Part shown: positions 17,176 through 26,093 of the stretch, piece by piece
How positions within the stretch are numbered: the first letter of the stretch is position 1
How the letters are laid out: each line of letters begins with the position of its first letter
Assembly: GCA_028698215.1 (NCBI GenBank)
Contig: JAQVDY010000001.1
Span: 62,001 to 126,000, forward strand
DNA length: 64,000 nucleotides
Direction of reading: 5' to 3'
Source of the DNA: Actinomycetota bacterium
GTDB taxonomy: Bacteria > Actinomycetota > Humimicrobiia > Humimicrobiales > Humimicrobiaceae
Made by a program: the position numbers and the translations under genes
The notes under the pieces: generated by a model
Told to the model about the DNA's origin: nothing
The model's input: the letters and a program-made list of their open reading frames with translations, nothing else
The model's database searches: none

Positions 17176-18102
17176 ATGCAATTGTATTCGGATAGTGGTT
17201 CCACTGAAGCTTTCGATAAGGCCAGGTTTCTATCCCTGCTGGGAGACCTAAAATCTCTGTTTACCAGGGAAGAAAACCGCCTGCTTTCTTTTGACAGTTT
17301 CAGCCGGAAACTCAATTTAAAAAACCAGAGGTACCTGGGTATTAAAGCAGTCCCTACCCGGGCTATTGTAGGCAGTGTAGACCGTTACCTGGATTTTGAC
17401 CGCCGTTTTTTACCCCGGAAGGCCCATTTGGAAACCAGGTGGAGCAACATCTATAAGGCTTATTCACGGTTTGAGAATTTACCTTTGGTAAAGCTATATA
17501 AGGTGGGCGAACTTTATTTTGTAGTAGATGGAAACCACCGGGTAAGCGTAGCCAAAAATATAGGAACCGAATTTATAGATGCAGAAGTAATAGAATTTTT
17601 AACCAAGTTTCCAGTTACCCGGCAGATGGATCCCAAAGACCTGTTTATTCTCACTGAAAGAGAGAACTTTCTACAGTTAACCGGCCTTGTTGAGAGCAGG
17701 CCCCAGATAAAAATAAGGTTAACCATACCTGGAAAATATGAGGTTCTTTTAGACCAGATTGGCCAGTTCAGGGAAGCTTTTAATCTTAAACAGAACAGCA
17801 AACTGGATTTTAAGCAGGCTGCTGCCCTGTGGTATGACCAAGTCTATGAGCCGGCATTGGAAAAAATTGAAGAATCCCATATTGTAGACCGGTTTGGCCA
17901 AAGGACTAAATCAGATCTTTTGGTATGGATATATGAGCACCAGCAGCATCTTAGAAAAAAGTATGGCCAGGATATACAATGGTCTCAGGCCATGGATCAC
18001 CTTTCAGGCAAATATGGTAATAACTTATGGGGAAAAGCCCGGGCTTTCTGGATTAAGCTTTTCAGTAAGCGTCCCGCTGGGGATAACGGTAATGGCCAGT
18101 AA
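17176..18102 (+). CDS. ParB/sulfiredoxin-like domain protein
   Basis: 308 aa. A ParB/Srx-like core is visible at about 85-150, with LVKLYKVGELYFVVDGNHRVSVAKNIG. The flanks are helical and unfamiliar. No helix-turn-helix like that of true ParB is evident, and no conserved Srx Cys was noted. It is encoded 2 bp after the phosphoesterase, so a shared role is likely. The last 41 bp overlap the convergent DUF1287 gene antisense. Confidence 0.6.
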   Translation: MQLYSDSGSTEAFDKARFLSLLGDLKSLFTREENRLLSFDSFSRKLNLKNQRYLGIKAVPTRAIVGSVDRYLDFDRRFLPRKAHLETRWSNIYKAYSRFENLPLVKLYKVGELYFVVDGNHRVSVAKNIGTEFIDAEVIEFLTKFPVTRQMDPKDLFILTERENFLQLTGLVESRPQIKIRLTIPGKYEVLLDQIGQFREAFNLKQNSKLDFKQAAALWYDQVYEPALEKIEESHIVDRFGQRTKSDLLVWIYEHQQHLRKKYGQDIQWSQAMDHLSGKYGNNLWGKARAFWIKLFSKRPAGDNGNGQ

Positions 18103-18850
18103 TAATTTCTTTGCCCAGTATGTCCTGCTCACAGGTATATCCAGGCTCAACATAATTATAGATAACCTTGGGCACCCCGCTGCGGGTGGTGCTGTCTGAT
18201 ATAATCCCGGCATTATCAGTATAACCATCCTTGTCCATGTCAAAAAATACCACATCCCCGGGAAGCCACTGGCTCAAGTTTTGGTCCTGGGCTGGGTCAA
18301 ACAGGGTAGTTAAAACCTGGGCATTCCGCCTGAAAAATACTTCCAGATTCTGGATACGCCTGTAATCTATGTCAGGGTCGCTGTAGCTTTGGTTCCATAT
18401 GGCCTTTAATGGATACTGGTCAAAATTTTCACTTATATCCTTATAAACAAGCTCCCTTAAGTCAAACCCGGCTTCCCAAAAAGCCCTGGCAATAATATCA
18501 GTAGGCAGCGCTAAGTCCGGGGGAGGATCCCCGCCCTGGTAATAATTGGCCTCATCGGGAAACAGCATTATATTTTTGGCCTTATTTTCCAACTGTTTTT
18601 GGGCACCGAGCAGTATATCCTTTTGGTCGTTTATACCATCCCCGTCAGCGTCACTTTCAATACCGGTATTTTCCATATCAAAAACACGGTACCGGGGCAA
18701 TATATCTGTTACAGCAGTAGGCGGTTCATATTCAGCCTTAAAGGGGAGCTCCCTAATGCTGAGCACTATTCCCAGCACAATTATTAATATCAGTATGATT
18801 AGGAGAAAGTGCTTTATATTAAACCTTTTATGTTCCTGATTGGTTTCCAT
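18062..18850 (-). CDS. DUF1287-type protein, membrane-anchored
   Basis: 262 aa. One N-terminal helix (about 13-32, FLLIILILIIVLGIVLSI), then a DUF1287-like domain: YYQGGDPPPD, TDIIARAFWEAGFDL, DIDYRRIQNLEVFF, WLPGDVVFF. In E. coli YijF-like members the block before TDV contains GVC; here it is ALP, so the conserved Cys is missing. It also has an Asp-rich DADGDGINDQKD stretch like a calcium loop. It starts 2 bp after the antiporter-like gene and is probably the last gene of that operon. Confidence 0.7.
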   Translation of the reverse strand: METNQEHKRFNIKHFLLIILILIIVLGIVLSIRELPFKAEYEPPTAVTDILPRYRVFDMENTGIESDADGDGINDQKDILLGAQKQLENKAKNIMLFPDEANYYQGGDPPPDLALPTDIIARAFWEAGFDLRELVYKDISENFDQYPLKAIWNQSYSDPDIDYRRIQNLEVFFRRNAQVLTTLFDPAQDQNLSQWLPGDVVFFDMDKDGYTDNAGIISDSTTRSGVPKVIYNYVEPGYTCEQDILGKEIITGHYRYPQRDAY

Positions 18851-18852
18851 CT

Positions 18853-20361
18853 TTACACAGGCGGTTTTAGAAACCCGGGATTATTAATACTGATTGAAGT
18901 TGCCGGGATTAGCCCTGCCAGTTCCAGCAGGCCCCAAATACCCATAGCCAATATCATCAGGGTAAACAGGGTTATATACACATAATAAGCATGGTGATAA
19001 TAAACATTATTCCGGATACTGCCTTGCTTTTTCCTAAACATGAATACCAGCAGCCTAACCGTATTGGCCGCTATAAGCAGGAAAGCAGCAGCAGTTGCTG
19101 CCAATGCTATGATACTGTATAAGGGCAACTGCCCTATATGGCCGCCGGCGATAGAATTAACTAGAGGGCCTACCATATGATGGCGCAGCAGGTATCCAAA
19201 AGTTCCTGCCATACCCAGCCAGCCCAGCATAATTATTACCAGGTTTACCCCCAGGTAGGTATTCCTGCTAATAAAGCCGGTTAGGCTGTCCAAGGTATCA
19301 GGAAGCCGGAAAAATATGGCCCATACCGGTATCAGGCATAAAACCAAATTTAAAATATTGGCCAGTATCAGCCATTCCAGCCTCCCTTGATCTATCAACC
19401 CTGCAGATAAAAGGGAAAAACCCAGCAGGGACAAGCCCATAAAGGATAAAAATAAAAATCCCAGTATTCTTTTAATGCTCTTGGTAGACAGGGCACCTAT
19501 AGCCGGGCCCAGGGTACACAATGCCCCCAGAGCCAGTATAACTGTGGGCAAAACAGTATTTTGGGATAGGTAATAATAAATAACCTCCCTAAATTTTAGC
19601 AGGATTATAAAGCCTGCCGGCAGATAATAGAACCAAATGAAAGCAGAGGCCATGCTGCTGGTCCTCTTCACCAGTTTTAGGTACTGCCCGTGCAGGGGAT
19701 AAAATGACATAAATATCAGCAGTGAACCCATTATTAATATAAAGCTTATGGCATAAAAGGGGCTAAATGCTGAACCTGATTCCAGGATCTGCTGTAAATT
19801 CTTAAAATCGGTTACTGAATAAAGATAAGAAAATCCAACCAGCATCAGCAGCAGCGAAAACAAGGAACTTAAAAAGAACCTGATTATATAGGGGCTTTCC
19901 GATTTTCCTCCTGCTCCTGAGACCAGCTGGAAATTGCCTAATACAAACAGGGACCAGGCCACCAATATGGCCAAGAAGTTTCTAGATAAGATTAAAAACA
20001 GCAGGGAGGCCAGGCTGAATAAAAAGATGATAATCATCTTGGTAAAGTTATCCTGTTTATAGTGGTCTAGGGATAAAAATATAAGCAGGTTTAAAGAAAT
20101 AAATAAAACCAACATTATCTCAGACAGGTGTATAGCTCCAAAAGCAACCACCATGCTGGTAAACACACCCCGCTGGATAAAACTATATATTACCAGAAAA
20201 CCAGATGCCAATATGCCTGCTAATGATATACCTATGGATAGCTTTTTAGCCCAGGGCCTGGCAGAAAGGCCAAAAAAAATGTTGATAATTATAGCTATGC
20301 CTATAACCGCTACCGCGTAAGTGGAATTAAAATTAGTCTTTAAATATTCCCATACTGCCAT
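18853..20361 (-). CDS. NuoN/antiporter-like membrane subunit of complex I-like complex
   Basis: 502 aa with about 14 transmembrane helices, the length of NuoN/NuoM. Homology shows at MGSLLIFMSFYPLHGQYLK, matching the family block GxxFKxxxxPFHxW. By hand alignment the essential TM7 Lys is Phe217, the TM5 Glu segment reads ILVAWSLFVLG without Glu, and the TM8 Lys region reads SAFIWFYYLP. It may thus be structural rather than proton-pumping. Only one such subunit is encoded here. It overlaps the NuoK-like gene by 1 bp. Confidence 0.75.
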   Translation of the reverse strand: MAVWEYLKTNFNSTYAVAVIGIAIIINIFFGLSARPWAKKLSIGISLAGILASGFLVIYSFIQRGVFTSMVVAFGAIHLSEIMLVLFISLNLLIFLSLDHYKQDNFTKMIIIFLFSLASLLFLILSRNFLAILVAWSLFVLGNFQLVSGAGGKSESPYIIRFFLSSLFSLLLMLVGFSYLYSVTDFKNLQQILESGSAFSPFYAISFILIMGSLLIFMSFYPLHGQYLKLVKRTSSMASAFIWFYYLPAGFIILLKFREVIYYYLSQNTVLPTVILALGALCTLGPAIGALSTKSIKRILGFLFLSFMGLSLLGFSLLSAGLIDQGRLEWLILANILNLVLCLIPVWAIFFRLPDTLDSLTGFISRNTYLGVNLVIIMLGWLGMAGTFGYLLRHHMVGPLVNSIAGGHIGQLPLYSIIALAATAAAFLLIAANTVRLLVFMFRKKQGSIRNNVYYHHAYYVYITLFTLMILAMGIWGLLELAGLIPATSISINNPGFLKPPV

Positions 20362-20699
20362 CAGCTCTTATCCTCTCCCCACCATGCACTAAAGCCCCAT
20401 TCCCAAAAATTTAATTGCTGCCATACTTCTGCTTTATCCCTCTCCCACAGGGTATAAGCATAAAACAGAATCATAAACAGCAGCATATATACCGGAATTA
20501 GCCCCAGCATCAAGAAGGTCTTGTCCCATAATGAACCCTGGTATAAAAAATAGGAGAAAACCAAAAAATTTATCACTGCAGAAAAAATAATTATCTGCAG
20601 GCTCCATAGTATCCTTACCAGGCCTTTAAAATAGGTAAGGGCAAACAATCCCCATAAAAACAAGAAAAAACTTGCATACACCAGTATTATTAGATTCAA
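20361..20699 (-). CDS. NuoK-like subunit
   Basis: 112 aa with three membrane helices plus a Trp-rich cytoplasmic tail. The block LWSLQIIIFSAVINFLVFSY aligns with the NuoK LMSIELMLNAVN block, placing Gln35 at the proton-channel Glu36. The second channel Glu (about position 72) aligns with Val70. Identity rests on operon position, size and this alignment. Confidence 0.65.
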   Translation of the reverse strand: MNLIILVYASFFLFLWGLFALTYFKGLVRILWSLQIIIFSAVINFLVFSYFLYQGSLWDKTFLMLGLIPVYMLLFMILFYAYTLWERDKAEVWQQLNFWEWGFSAWWGEDKS

Positions 20700-20701
20700 A
20701 C

Positions 20702-21199
20702 TTATGGCCTCCGTTTATCCAGCATTAATATAAACCACACCAGGGTGACAAAAATAGCCCCCATAAACATCACTATCAAGATGTAATAATTGGTAAAATA
20801 CTCCCTGGCAATATCAATAAAATTCATGATGGTAATATTTTCCACCGGCTCCCAGCCTGCCACCACTGGTGCTGAACTGTTATAGAACCAGTAGCCCAGG
20901 CCTATTACTGCTATTGCTGCCCCTCCCAATTCCCAGGGCCTTAATCCTGCAGGCAAGTCCTTTGGTATTTGATGATAAAAATAATAAGTCATAATATATA
21001 CAGGCAGCAGAAGCACTGCCAGCATCAACACAAATACCCCCGAAAAAAGCAGCAGGGAAAAAGCAGATACCAGTAGTATTAAAAAGAAACTTATAATTAG
21101 CCTGGTCCTGCCGTCTTCTAACGAAACTGCCAGCACTGAAATAACGGCTATAGCCATAATAAGTGCCAGCTGCAGGTTGTTAATTATTAATTGAGTCAT
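20702..21199 (-). CDS. NuoJ-like subunit
   Basis: 165 aa with about five membrane helices: two before and one after the SGVFVLMLAVLLLPVYIMTYYF segment, which replaces the NuoJ YxGAIxVLF block, and a final helix near 140-160. It lies between the NuoI- and NuoK-like genes as NuoJ does in canonical operons, with 1-2 bp spacing. Sequence conservation is weak; the call is mainly positional. Confidence 0.6.
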   Translation of the reverse strand: MTQLIINNLQLALIMAIAVISVLAVSLEDGRTRLIISFFLILLVSAFSLLLFSGVFVLMLAVLLLPVYIMTYYFYHQIPKDLPAGLRPWELGGAAIAVIGLGYWFYNSSAPVVAGWEPVENITIMNFIDIAREYFTNYYILIVMFMGAIFVTLVWFILMLDKRRP

Positions 21200-21200
21200 T

Positions 21201-21632
21201 TTATTTAGACCAAAAATCCCTGATTACAAAATCTGCCTGCTTCACCAAATCCAGTTTCTCTACTACCAGCTGCTCCCTTTCGTATTCAGCAAGCTGATAA
21301 CGGTAAGACATCTCCAGGGAATTCCTGCCGCAGACTTCTACGCAGTTTCCGCAAAAAATGCACCGTCCTGAATCCAGGTAGAATTCTTCCAGCACCAAAT
21401 TTCCCCGTTCATCCCTTTCCCTTTTTATGCTTATGCATTTTTGGGGACAGGCTTGTTCACATTGGCCGCAGGCTTCGCACACTATCTCCAGGCTATCCGG
21501 ATCCAGCCTAAGGTGAAGCATCCCCTTGCTGCCTTCCGGTATAATTATTTTTTCCCTGGGGTAATTTACCGTTACCGGCCTGGAAAATACATTTCCAAAA
21601 TTTTTAAAGAAATTTTTAATAATCTTTATCAT
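21201..21632 (-). CDS. nuoI: NuoI-like 2[4Fe-4S] ferredoxin subunit
   Basis: 143 aa from the ATG at 21632, which overlaps the NuoH-like stop as ATGA; a longer in-frame start at 21716 lies well inside that gene. Two complete cluster motifs: CEACGQCEQACP and CIFCGNCVEVCG. It would carry electrons toward the NuoB-like N2 cluster. All eight Cys are present, so electron transfer appears intact. Confidence 0.85.
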   Translation of the reverse strand: MIKIIKNFFKNFGNVFSRPVTVNYPREKIIIPEGSKGMLHLRLDPDSLEIVCEACGQCEQACPQKCISIKRERDERGNLVLEEFYLDSGRCIFCGNCVEVCGRNSLEMSYRYQLAEYEREQLVVEKLDLVKQADFVIRDFWSK

Positions 21633-22561
21633 ATCCAACCATATATATTCCTGATTATTAGAAAAGCCAAGGTCAACCCAAAATTGAACAGGGATACCGG
21701 AACCAAAAATTTCCAATTAATATCTACTATATATTTATAGCTGTCAATCTCAGGCATGGCTTTATCCACCAACATAATAATTCCCAGCATAATATAAAAT
21801 TTAACTATTAAGAACAGGTTGCCGTCAATTAGGTGCAAATCAAGCCAACCGCCCAGAAAAAAGATATTCATCAAAACTATAATACAGAATACTATCATAT
21901 ATTTGGAAAACCTGTGTATGGCCAGGGGAAGGCCGGATCCTTCCACTTCAATACTCCTACTGGAAAGGGCTGAGCCCTTTCTGGTAAGCCCCAGCACTTT
22001 TAGCAGCAGTACCGCCGCTATTAATACCACCAAGAACCCCAGGGGCTGCTGAACAATATTCCAGTAGTCATATTGCTGGTTTACCAGTTCCTTTAAATCC
22101 ATAGTCTGGTTAACCATAATTACTGAAAGAAAGCTGACTGCTGCTGGAATAAGCAGGGAAGCTGCCATTGCCGCTTGACGGAAAATATTTTCTGAAATCC
22201 GGCTGTGCCTGGAATTAGCAGCCAGTACCTGTACTGCCAGCATTGCCCATAAAAAGAACAGGGCTATCAAAAACCCCGAATCTATATCCAGAATGAAAAT
22301 ATGGGAGGTCAATGGTACAAAGGACCACAAAAGAAGTGATAACAGAAAAAGTATGATATCCCAGATCCCAATCCTGCTTTCCTTGGAAAGGTATTTCAGC
22401 AGTTTAAAATAAGGGTAGCCAATGCTGCCTGCCTTGGTAAGGGTAAAGCCCCTCCTCGATTCCGCCCTAGCCGGTATTTTGGATATAAGATAAGAGCAGA
22501 TATAAAGGTTTATACCCAGGGTTAGCAACATATACAATACTCTTTTTAGGGTCAGCCACAT
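21629..22561 (-). CDS. NuoH-like membrane subunit
   Basis: 310 aa with about eight membrane helices. The N-terminal RRGFTLTKAGSIGYPYFKLLKYLSKE loosely matches the NuoH RxGPNxxG..LQ..DxxKLxxKE block. The acidic quinone-loop segment (family FDLPEAExELVAG...EYSG) is reduced to IEVEGSGLPLAIHRFSKYM, and the SYE helix motif is MAASLLIP. Strong divergence at quinone- and proton-related sites, so substrate and coupling may differ from NuoH. Confidence 0.7.
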   Translation of the reverse strand: MWLTLKRVLYMLLTLGINLYICSYLISKIPARAESRRGFTLTKAGSIGYPYFKLLKYLSKESRIGIWDIILFLLSLLLWSFVPLTSHIFILDIDSGFLIALFFLWAMLAVQVLAANSRHSRISENIFRQAAMAASLLIPAAVSFLSVIMVNQTMDLKELVNQQYDYWNIVQQPLGFLVVLIAAVLLLKVLGLTRKGSALSSRSIEVEGSGLPLAIHRFSKYMIVFCIIVLMNIFFLGGWLDLHLIDGNLFLIVKFYIMLGIIMLVDKAMPEIDSYKYIVDINWKFLVPVSLFNFGLTLAFLIIRNIYGWI

Positions 22562-22562
22562 A

Positions 22563-24071
22563 CTAACTCCACCTGTTTCTCATAATTTCTCCCCCGCTTA
22601 TATCCAGGCTGGCCATAATCAGGGGTATGTCTTCTACCAGTTCGCCTACCAGAATTTTTTCCGCCGCTATTAAACTGTTAATAGAAGGACCCATTACGGC
22701 CAAGGCATCCAGATTCTGATGGCCAGTTTCCATATAAATATGGAACATTCCGTGAGGACATTCTACACTGGAAAGATAGGACCGGAAAGGAAGACCGGCT
22801 ATGTTGAACCTGCTGACCACCTTTATTTCCTCTTCGGGGATGTGGTTTATGCCATGATTTATAATTCTTAGTGACTGATAAATTTCCTTAAACCTGACAG
22901 TAACTCTTTCCAGTGCATCTCCCTGCCTTCCCAGGGGAGTGGTAAATGATACTCCCTCATACAGCAGGTACCCCGAATCTTTGCGCAAATCCTTCCTTAC
23001 CCCTGCTGCCCTGAGATTGGGGCCGGTTAATCCATACTGCATAGCCTGTTCCCGGCTTATTATCCCTTTTGATTGCAGACGGTTAAATACCAGTATATTT
23101 TCCAGCATGCTTAGTTCTAAAGCCCGGATCTTATGCAGCAGTTCCGGCAGGGCCTTCTTTACCATTAACAGTTTTTCAGGGGTGATATCTTTTCTAACCC
23201 CTCCAATACGGATAAAATTGGGAAGCAGCCTGGCACCGGTTATGGTTTCCATTAGCTTTAGTACCTTTTCCCGTTGAATTGCGACCTGACTGCCCATAAT
23301 ATCATAACCAACAGCTTCCAGCACCCGGCCCAGGTATCCCAAATGGCTGCATATCCTGGAAAGCTCACATATAATCATCCTTATGGCTTTTACCCGGTTG
23401 CCTACTTTTATTTCCAGTATTTTTTCCAAACCCTGGCACAGGCAGAGCTCAGGAAATATTCCAGCATCATAATCCAAGACGCCTATGCGGGCGATTACCG
23501 ATAAAAGATTCCGGTCTTCCAGCAACCCTTTCTGGGATATATGGGCAATTGATGAATCTATATAGGCTTTGCTGACCCGGTCTTCGTCCAGTTTTAAATG
23601 AATATCAAAACTGTCCATGCCGGCTGCCGGCTGGCTGTACAGGCTAAAGTTTACCTGACTGGCATCCAGGGGTTTGTGCCGCCGGAAAAATGCTGCTTCC
23701 GGAAAATGACCGGTTAAAATTTCTATAAAATCAAAATAACAATTACGGTAACCGCTATCACCCAAAGGGCTTTTTATCAACAGGTTAAAATTGTTTTCAT
23801 AGGAATACAGCACTATCAGGGCATAGGGCTTGTTGCTTTTCCAGAATAATTTGATGTCTTTGAAGCTATCAATAGAAAATTCCGGCTTGTCTTTTAATAC
23901 GGTAAGGAAATGATTTAGTTCTGCAAAATCAATTTCACATAACAGGTCTTTGCCCATTTTTTGTATGCTCGGGGTCCGGGGAGCCAGGCTGGAGGCCAGC
24001 GCTTGCTCCAATCGGTCCAAATACACAAAATGGGGTGAACCAAATTCTTTTTCATATATGCTGTCTATCAT
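22563..24071 (-). CDS. NuoCD-like fused subunit (no NiFe ligands)
   Basis: 502 aa from ATG 24071, in ATGA overlap with the nuoB-like stop. The N-terminal part (about 1-140) resembles NuoC. The C-terminal part follows NuoD: VKAIRMIICELSRICSHLGYLG, QREKVLKLMETITGARLLPNFIRIGGVRKDI, VECPHGMFHIYMETG. The paired CxxC motifs that bind NiFe in group 4 hydrogenases are absent, so it is not a hydrogenase large subunit. Likely forms the reaction chamber with NuoB. Confidence 0.85.
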   Translation of the reverse strand: MIDSIYEKEFGSPHFVYLDRLEQALASSLAPRTPSIQKMGKDLLCEIDFAELNHFLTVLKDKPEFSIDSFKDIKLFWKSNKPYALIVLYSYENNFNLLIKSPLGDSGYRNCYFDFIEILTGHFPEAAFFRRHKPLDASQVNFSLYSQPAAGMDSFDIHLKLDEDRVSKAYIDSSIAHISQKGLLEDRNLLSVIARIGVLDYDAGIFPELCLCQGLEKILEIKVGNRVKAIRMIICELSRICSHLGYLGRVLEAVGYDIMGSQVAIQREKVLKLMETITGARLLPNFIRIGGVRKDITPEKLLMVKKALPELLHKIRALELSMLENILVFNRLQSKGIISREQAMQYGLTGPNLRAAGVRKDLRKDSGYLLYEGVSFTTPLGRQGDALERVTVRFKEIYQSLRIINHGINHIPEEEIKVVSRFNIAGLPFRSYLSSVECPHGMFHIYMETGHQNLDALAVMGPSINSLIAAEKILVGELVEDIPLIMASLDISGGEIMRNRWS

Positions 24072-24469
24072 TGCTCCTGCCTGTCTAATAACCTTAACAG
24101 GGCATAAATAAATGCTTCCGGGCGGGGAGGACATCCCGGTACATAAATATCAATTGGAATTTCATCGGCCCATGAGTGCGGTTGATGCTGGTTACTTTCC
24201 AATATATTGCCGTCAATAGCACAGGTGCCCACCAAAGCTACCCATTTAGGGGAAGCCATCCTTTTATAATAATCTAAAATCCTGGCCTGCATTTGGGGAT
24301 TGATAAAGCCTTGTATCACCAACAGGTCTGCATCTTCCGGATAAGCCACAAAAGTAGCCCCGAATCTCTCCACATCATATAAAGGACCCTTGGCAGCATA
24401 AATTTCATGCTTGCAGCAGCCGAAACCGGCTACCAGTATATTCAGGTTTTTCTTTACGGCTGTTTTCAT
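24068..24469 (-). CDS. nuoB: NuoB-like N2-cluster subunit
   Basis: 133 aa from ATG 24469; a GTG at 24481 overlapping the previous gene is the alternative. The four N2 cluster ligands are present: GFGCCKHE, GTCAIDGN and PGCPPRPEA. Other family blocks are YDVERFGATFVAYPEDADLLVIQG and SPKWVALVG. The terminal Fe-S site is therefore intact. It is the best conserved subunit of this operon. Confidence 0.88.
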   Translation of the reverse strand: MKTAVKKNLNILVAGFGCCKHEIYAAKGPLYDVERFGATFVAYPEDADLLVIQGFINPQMQARILDYYKRMASPKWVALVGTCAIDGNILESNQHQPHSWADEIPIDIYVPGCPPRPEAFIYALLRLLDRQEQ

Positions 24470-24470
24470 T

Positions 24471-24827
24471 TTATTTATCACCGCTAAATATTCTGGATTT
24501 TACTACATACACTGCCATCATCACCAAAAGGATTATAAATCCCCCCAGCATGTAGACCGGGCCGCCTAGCTGGAGCGCAGCCATGGCCAAGGCAATATTA
24601 GTTACCAGCAGTGCTAACAGCAGCAGGCTTAGAAAAATTAGCCCCAAAGCCATGAGGTTCTTATGGAGCAGATGGCTGAATTTAAACCAGGATGAAGTGT
24701 CCAGCAGCTTATCTTTAGAACGTTTGGATAATAGCACCAGTACCAATAGAAGCAGCAGGCCTACTCCTAAAAAAATGAAAAATCTTAATAAATTATCTAT
24801 ATAAGAACCTAATGTATCTCTTAGCAA
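24471..24827 (-). CDS. NuoA-position small membrane protein
   Basis: 118 aa with three membrane helices (about 14-34, 55-80, 88-108), the topology of NuoA, and first in the operon as NuoA is. Sequence identity to NuoA is not obvious by eye. It starts at TTG 24827 with AAGG 7 nt upstream. Confidence 0.5.
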   Translation of the reverse strand: MLRDTLGSYIDNLLRFFIFLGVGLLLLLVLVLLSKRSKDKLLDTSSWFKFSHLLHKNLMALGLIFLSLLLLALLVTNIALAMAALQLGGPVYMLGGFIILLVMMAVYVVKSRIFSGDK

Positions 24828-24925
24828 TGATTACCTTATAAATTAATTTTGTTGATTTTAAACTTTATCATAATAACCATGGTTCTTCAATCAGAAGCGC
24901 CTGGAAGTAGAGTAAAACTTAAATA

Positions 24926-24954
24926 TTGTTATAAGTCATAAATACTTATATAAT
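24926..24954 (+). promoter_or_regulatory. Promoter of the AI-2E family gene
   Basis: TTGTTA (24926-24931), 17-bp spacer, consensus TATAAT (24949-24954). Transcription start is expected about 17 nt before ATG 24978; no Shine-Dalgarno is visible in the short leader. Confidence 0.6.
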
Positions 24955-24977
24955 TTGTAGAAAAGTAATAAAATTGT

Positions 24978-26081
24978 ATGAATGCAAATCAACCCCAAAA
25001 CAATAATGACACCATAAAGAAAATCGGGATTTTTTGCTGGTCCATTGTAGGGCTCCTGCTTATCATTAGCCTGGTTGCTTATTTAATTTATCTCATAAAA
25101 TTGGCCATAATTCCCTTGCTCATAGCTATAGCTGTGGCTTATCTGCTGACCCCTCTGGTATTGCTTCTGCAAAGGAAAATGAGAAAAATTTTTGCAGTTA
25201 TTATCACCTATGTTTTGTTTTTGGGAATAATATTTAACATATTTTTCTTCCTAATACCCCTGGTAGTAGACCAGTTTAAAGTGTTTATGGACAATTTTCC
25301 TGCCTACCTGGCCAATTTGACCCAAATAATAAATGATTTTTTAACCGACAGTCCCTTTATACAAAATATTGAAAATTTTTTGGGTACTGAATTCATACCC
25401 CGGGATACCACTGCCATTACCCAATATTTCCTAAACCGTTTAGATTTAAGCCAGATAGACCTTTTGCAGCAAGCTACTGCTTTTACCAGAAATATAATCA
25501 ATTGGGTGGTTAATTTTATCATAGGACCTATTTTAGGTTTCTATGTACTTAAAGATACTAATCGGCTTAGGAGCCTGTTTGTTAAAATTCTTCCGGTCAA
25601 ATTCAGGCCCCAGGCAGTAGCCATACTGGATAAGATCAACATGGTAGCCGGCCGTTATATAAGGGGACAGATACTTATTTCCTTTATTGTAGGGTTCTTG
25701 TGCACCATAGCCCTGTTAATACTAAGAGTGGACTTTGCCATATTGCTGGGAGTAATAGCCGGCATCCTTAATTTGGTACCTTTTTTGGGTCCGGTATTGG
25801 GGGCCATACCGGCTGCCCTTACCGCCTTGCTAATATCCCCCTGGAAAGCCCTGCTGGTGGTGATATTATTTATAGTTATCCAGCAGATAGATAACTATTT
25901 CATTACCCCCAATATTATGAAATACCAGGTAAGAGTCCATCCAGCCATCATAATTGTATCCCTGATCGCCGGGGGTGCCCTTTTTGGGTTCTGGGGATTG
26001 TTGTTGGCAGTGCCTTTTGTAGCTATTGTACAGGAGATTCTCAAATACTATCTGATGGAAAAAAGAAATATAGCCCCTTAA
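24978..26081 (+). CDS. AI-2E family transporter (PF01594 permease)
   Basis: 367 aa with about seven membrane helices. Family pattern: paired N-terminal helices ending LIAIAVAYLLTPLVLLLQRK, an extracytoplasmic segment (about 95-175), FIIGPILGFYVLKD, and the C-terminal GVIAGILNLVPFLGPVLGAIPAAL and GFWGLLLAVPFVAIVQEI. Members export varied small solutes or exchange Na+/H+; AI-2 itself cannot be assumed. Single gene, convergent with larC. Confidence 0.92.
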   Translation: MNANQPQNNNDTIKKIGIFCWSIVGLLLIISLVAYLIYLIKLAIIPLLIAIAVAYLLTPLVLLLQRKMRKIFAVIITYVLFLGIIFNIFFFLIPLVVDQFKVFMDNFPAYLANLTQIINDFLTDSPFIQNIENFLGTEFIPRDTTAITQYFLNRLDLSQIDLLQQATAFTRNIINWVVNFIIGPILGFYVLKDTNRLRSLFVKILPVKFRPQAVAILDKINMVAGRYIRGQILISFIVGFLCTIALLILRVDFAILLGVIAGILNLVPFLGPVLGAIPAALTALLISPWKALLVVILFIVIQQIDNYFITPNIMKYQVRVHPAIIIVSLIAGGALFGFWGLLLAVPFVAIVQEILKYYLMEKRNIAP

Positions 26082-26093
26082 TAGGTGCTCTAT

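Noticed and set aside
17176-18102. Second chromosomal ParB
   Set aside because: It has a ParB-like core but no ParB helix-turn-helix or GERRYRA motif; the true ParB is at 48009-48887.
22563-24481. NiFe hydrogenase (Ech/Mbh type) reading of the complex I-like operon
   Set aside because: The large subunit lacks both CxxC motifs needed for the NiFe centre.
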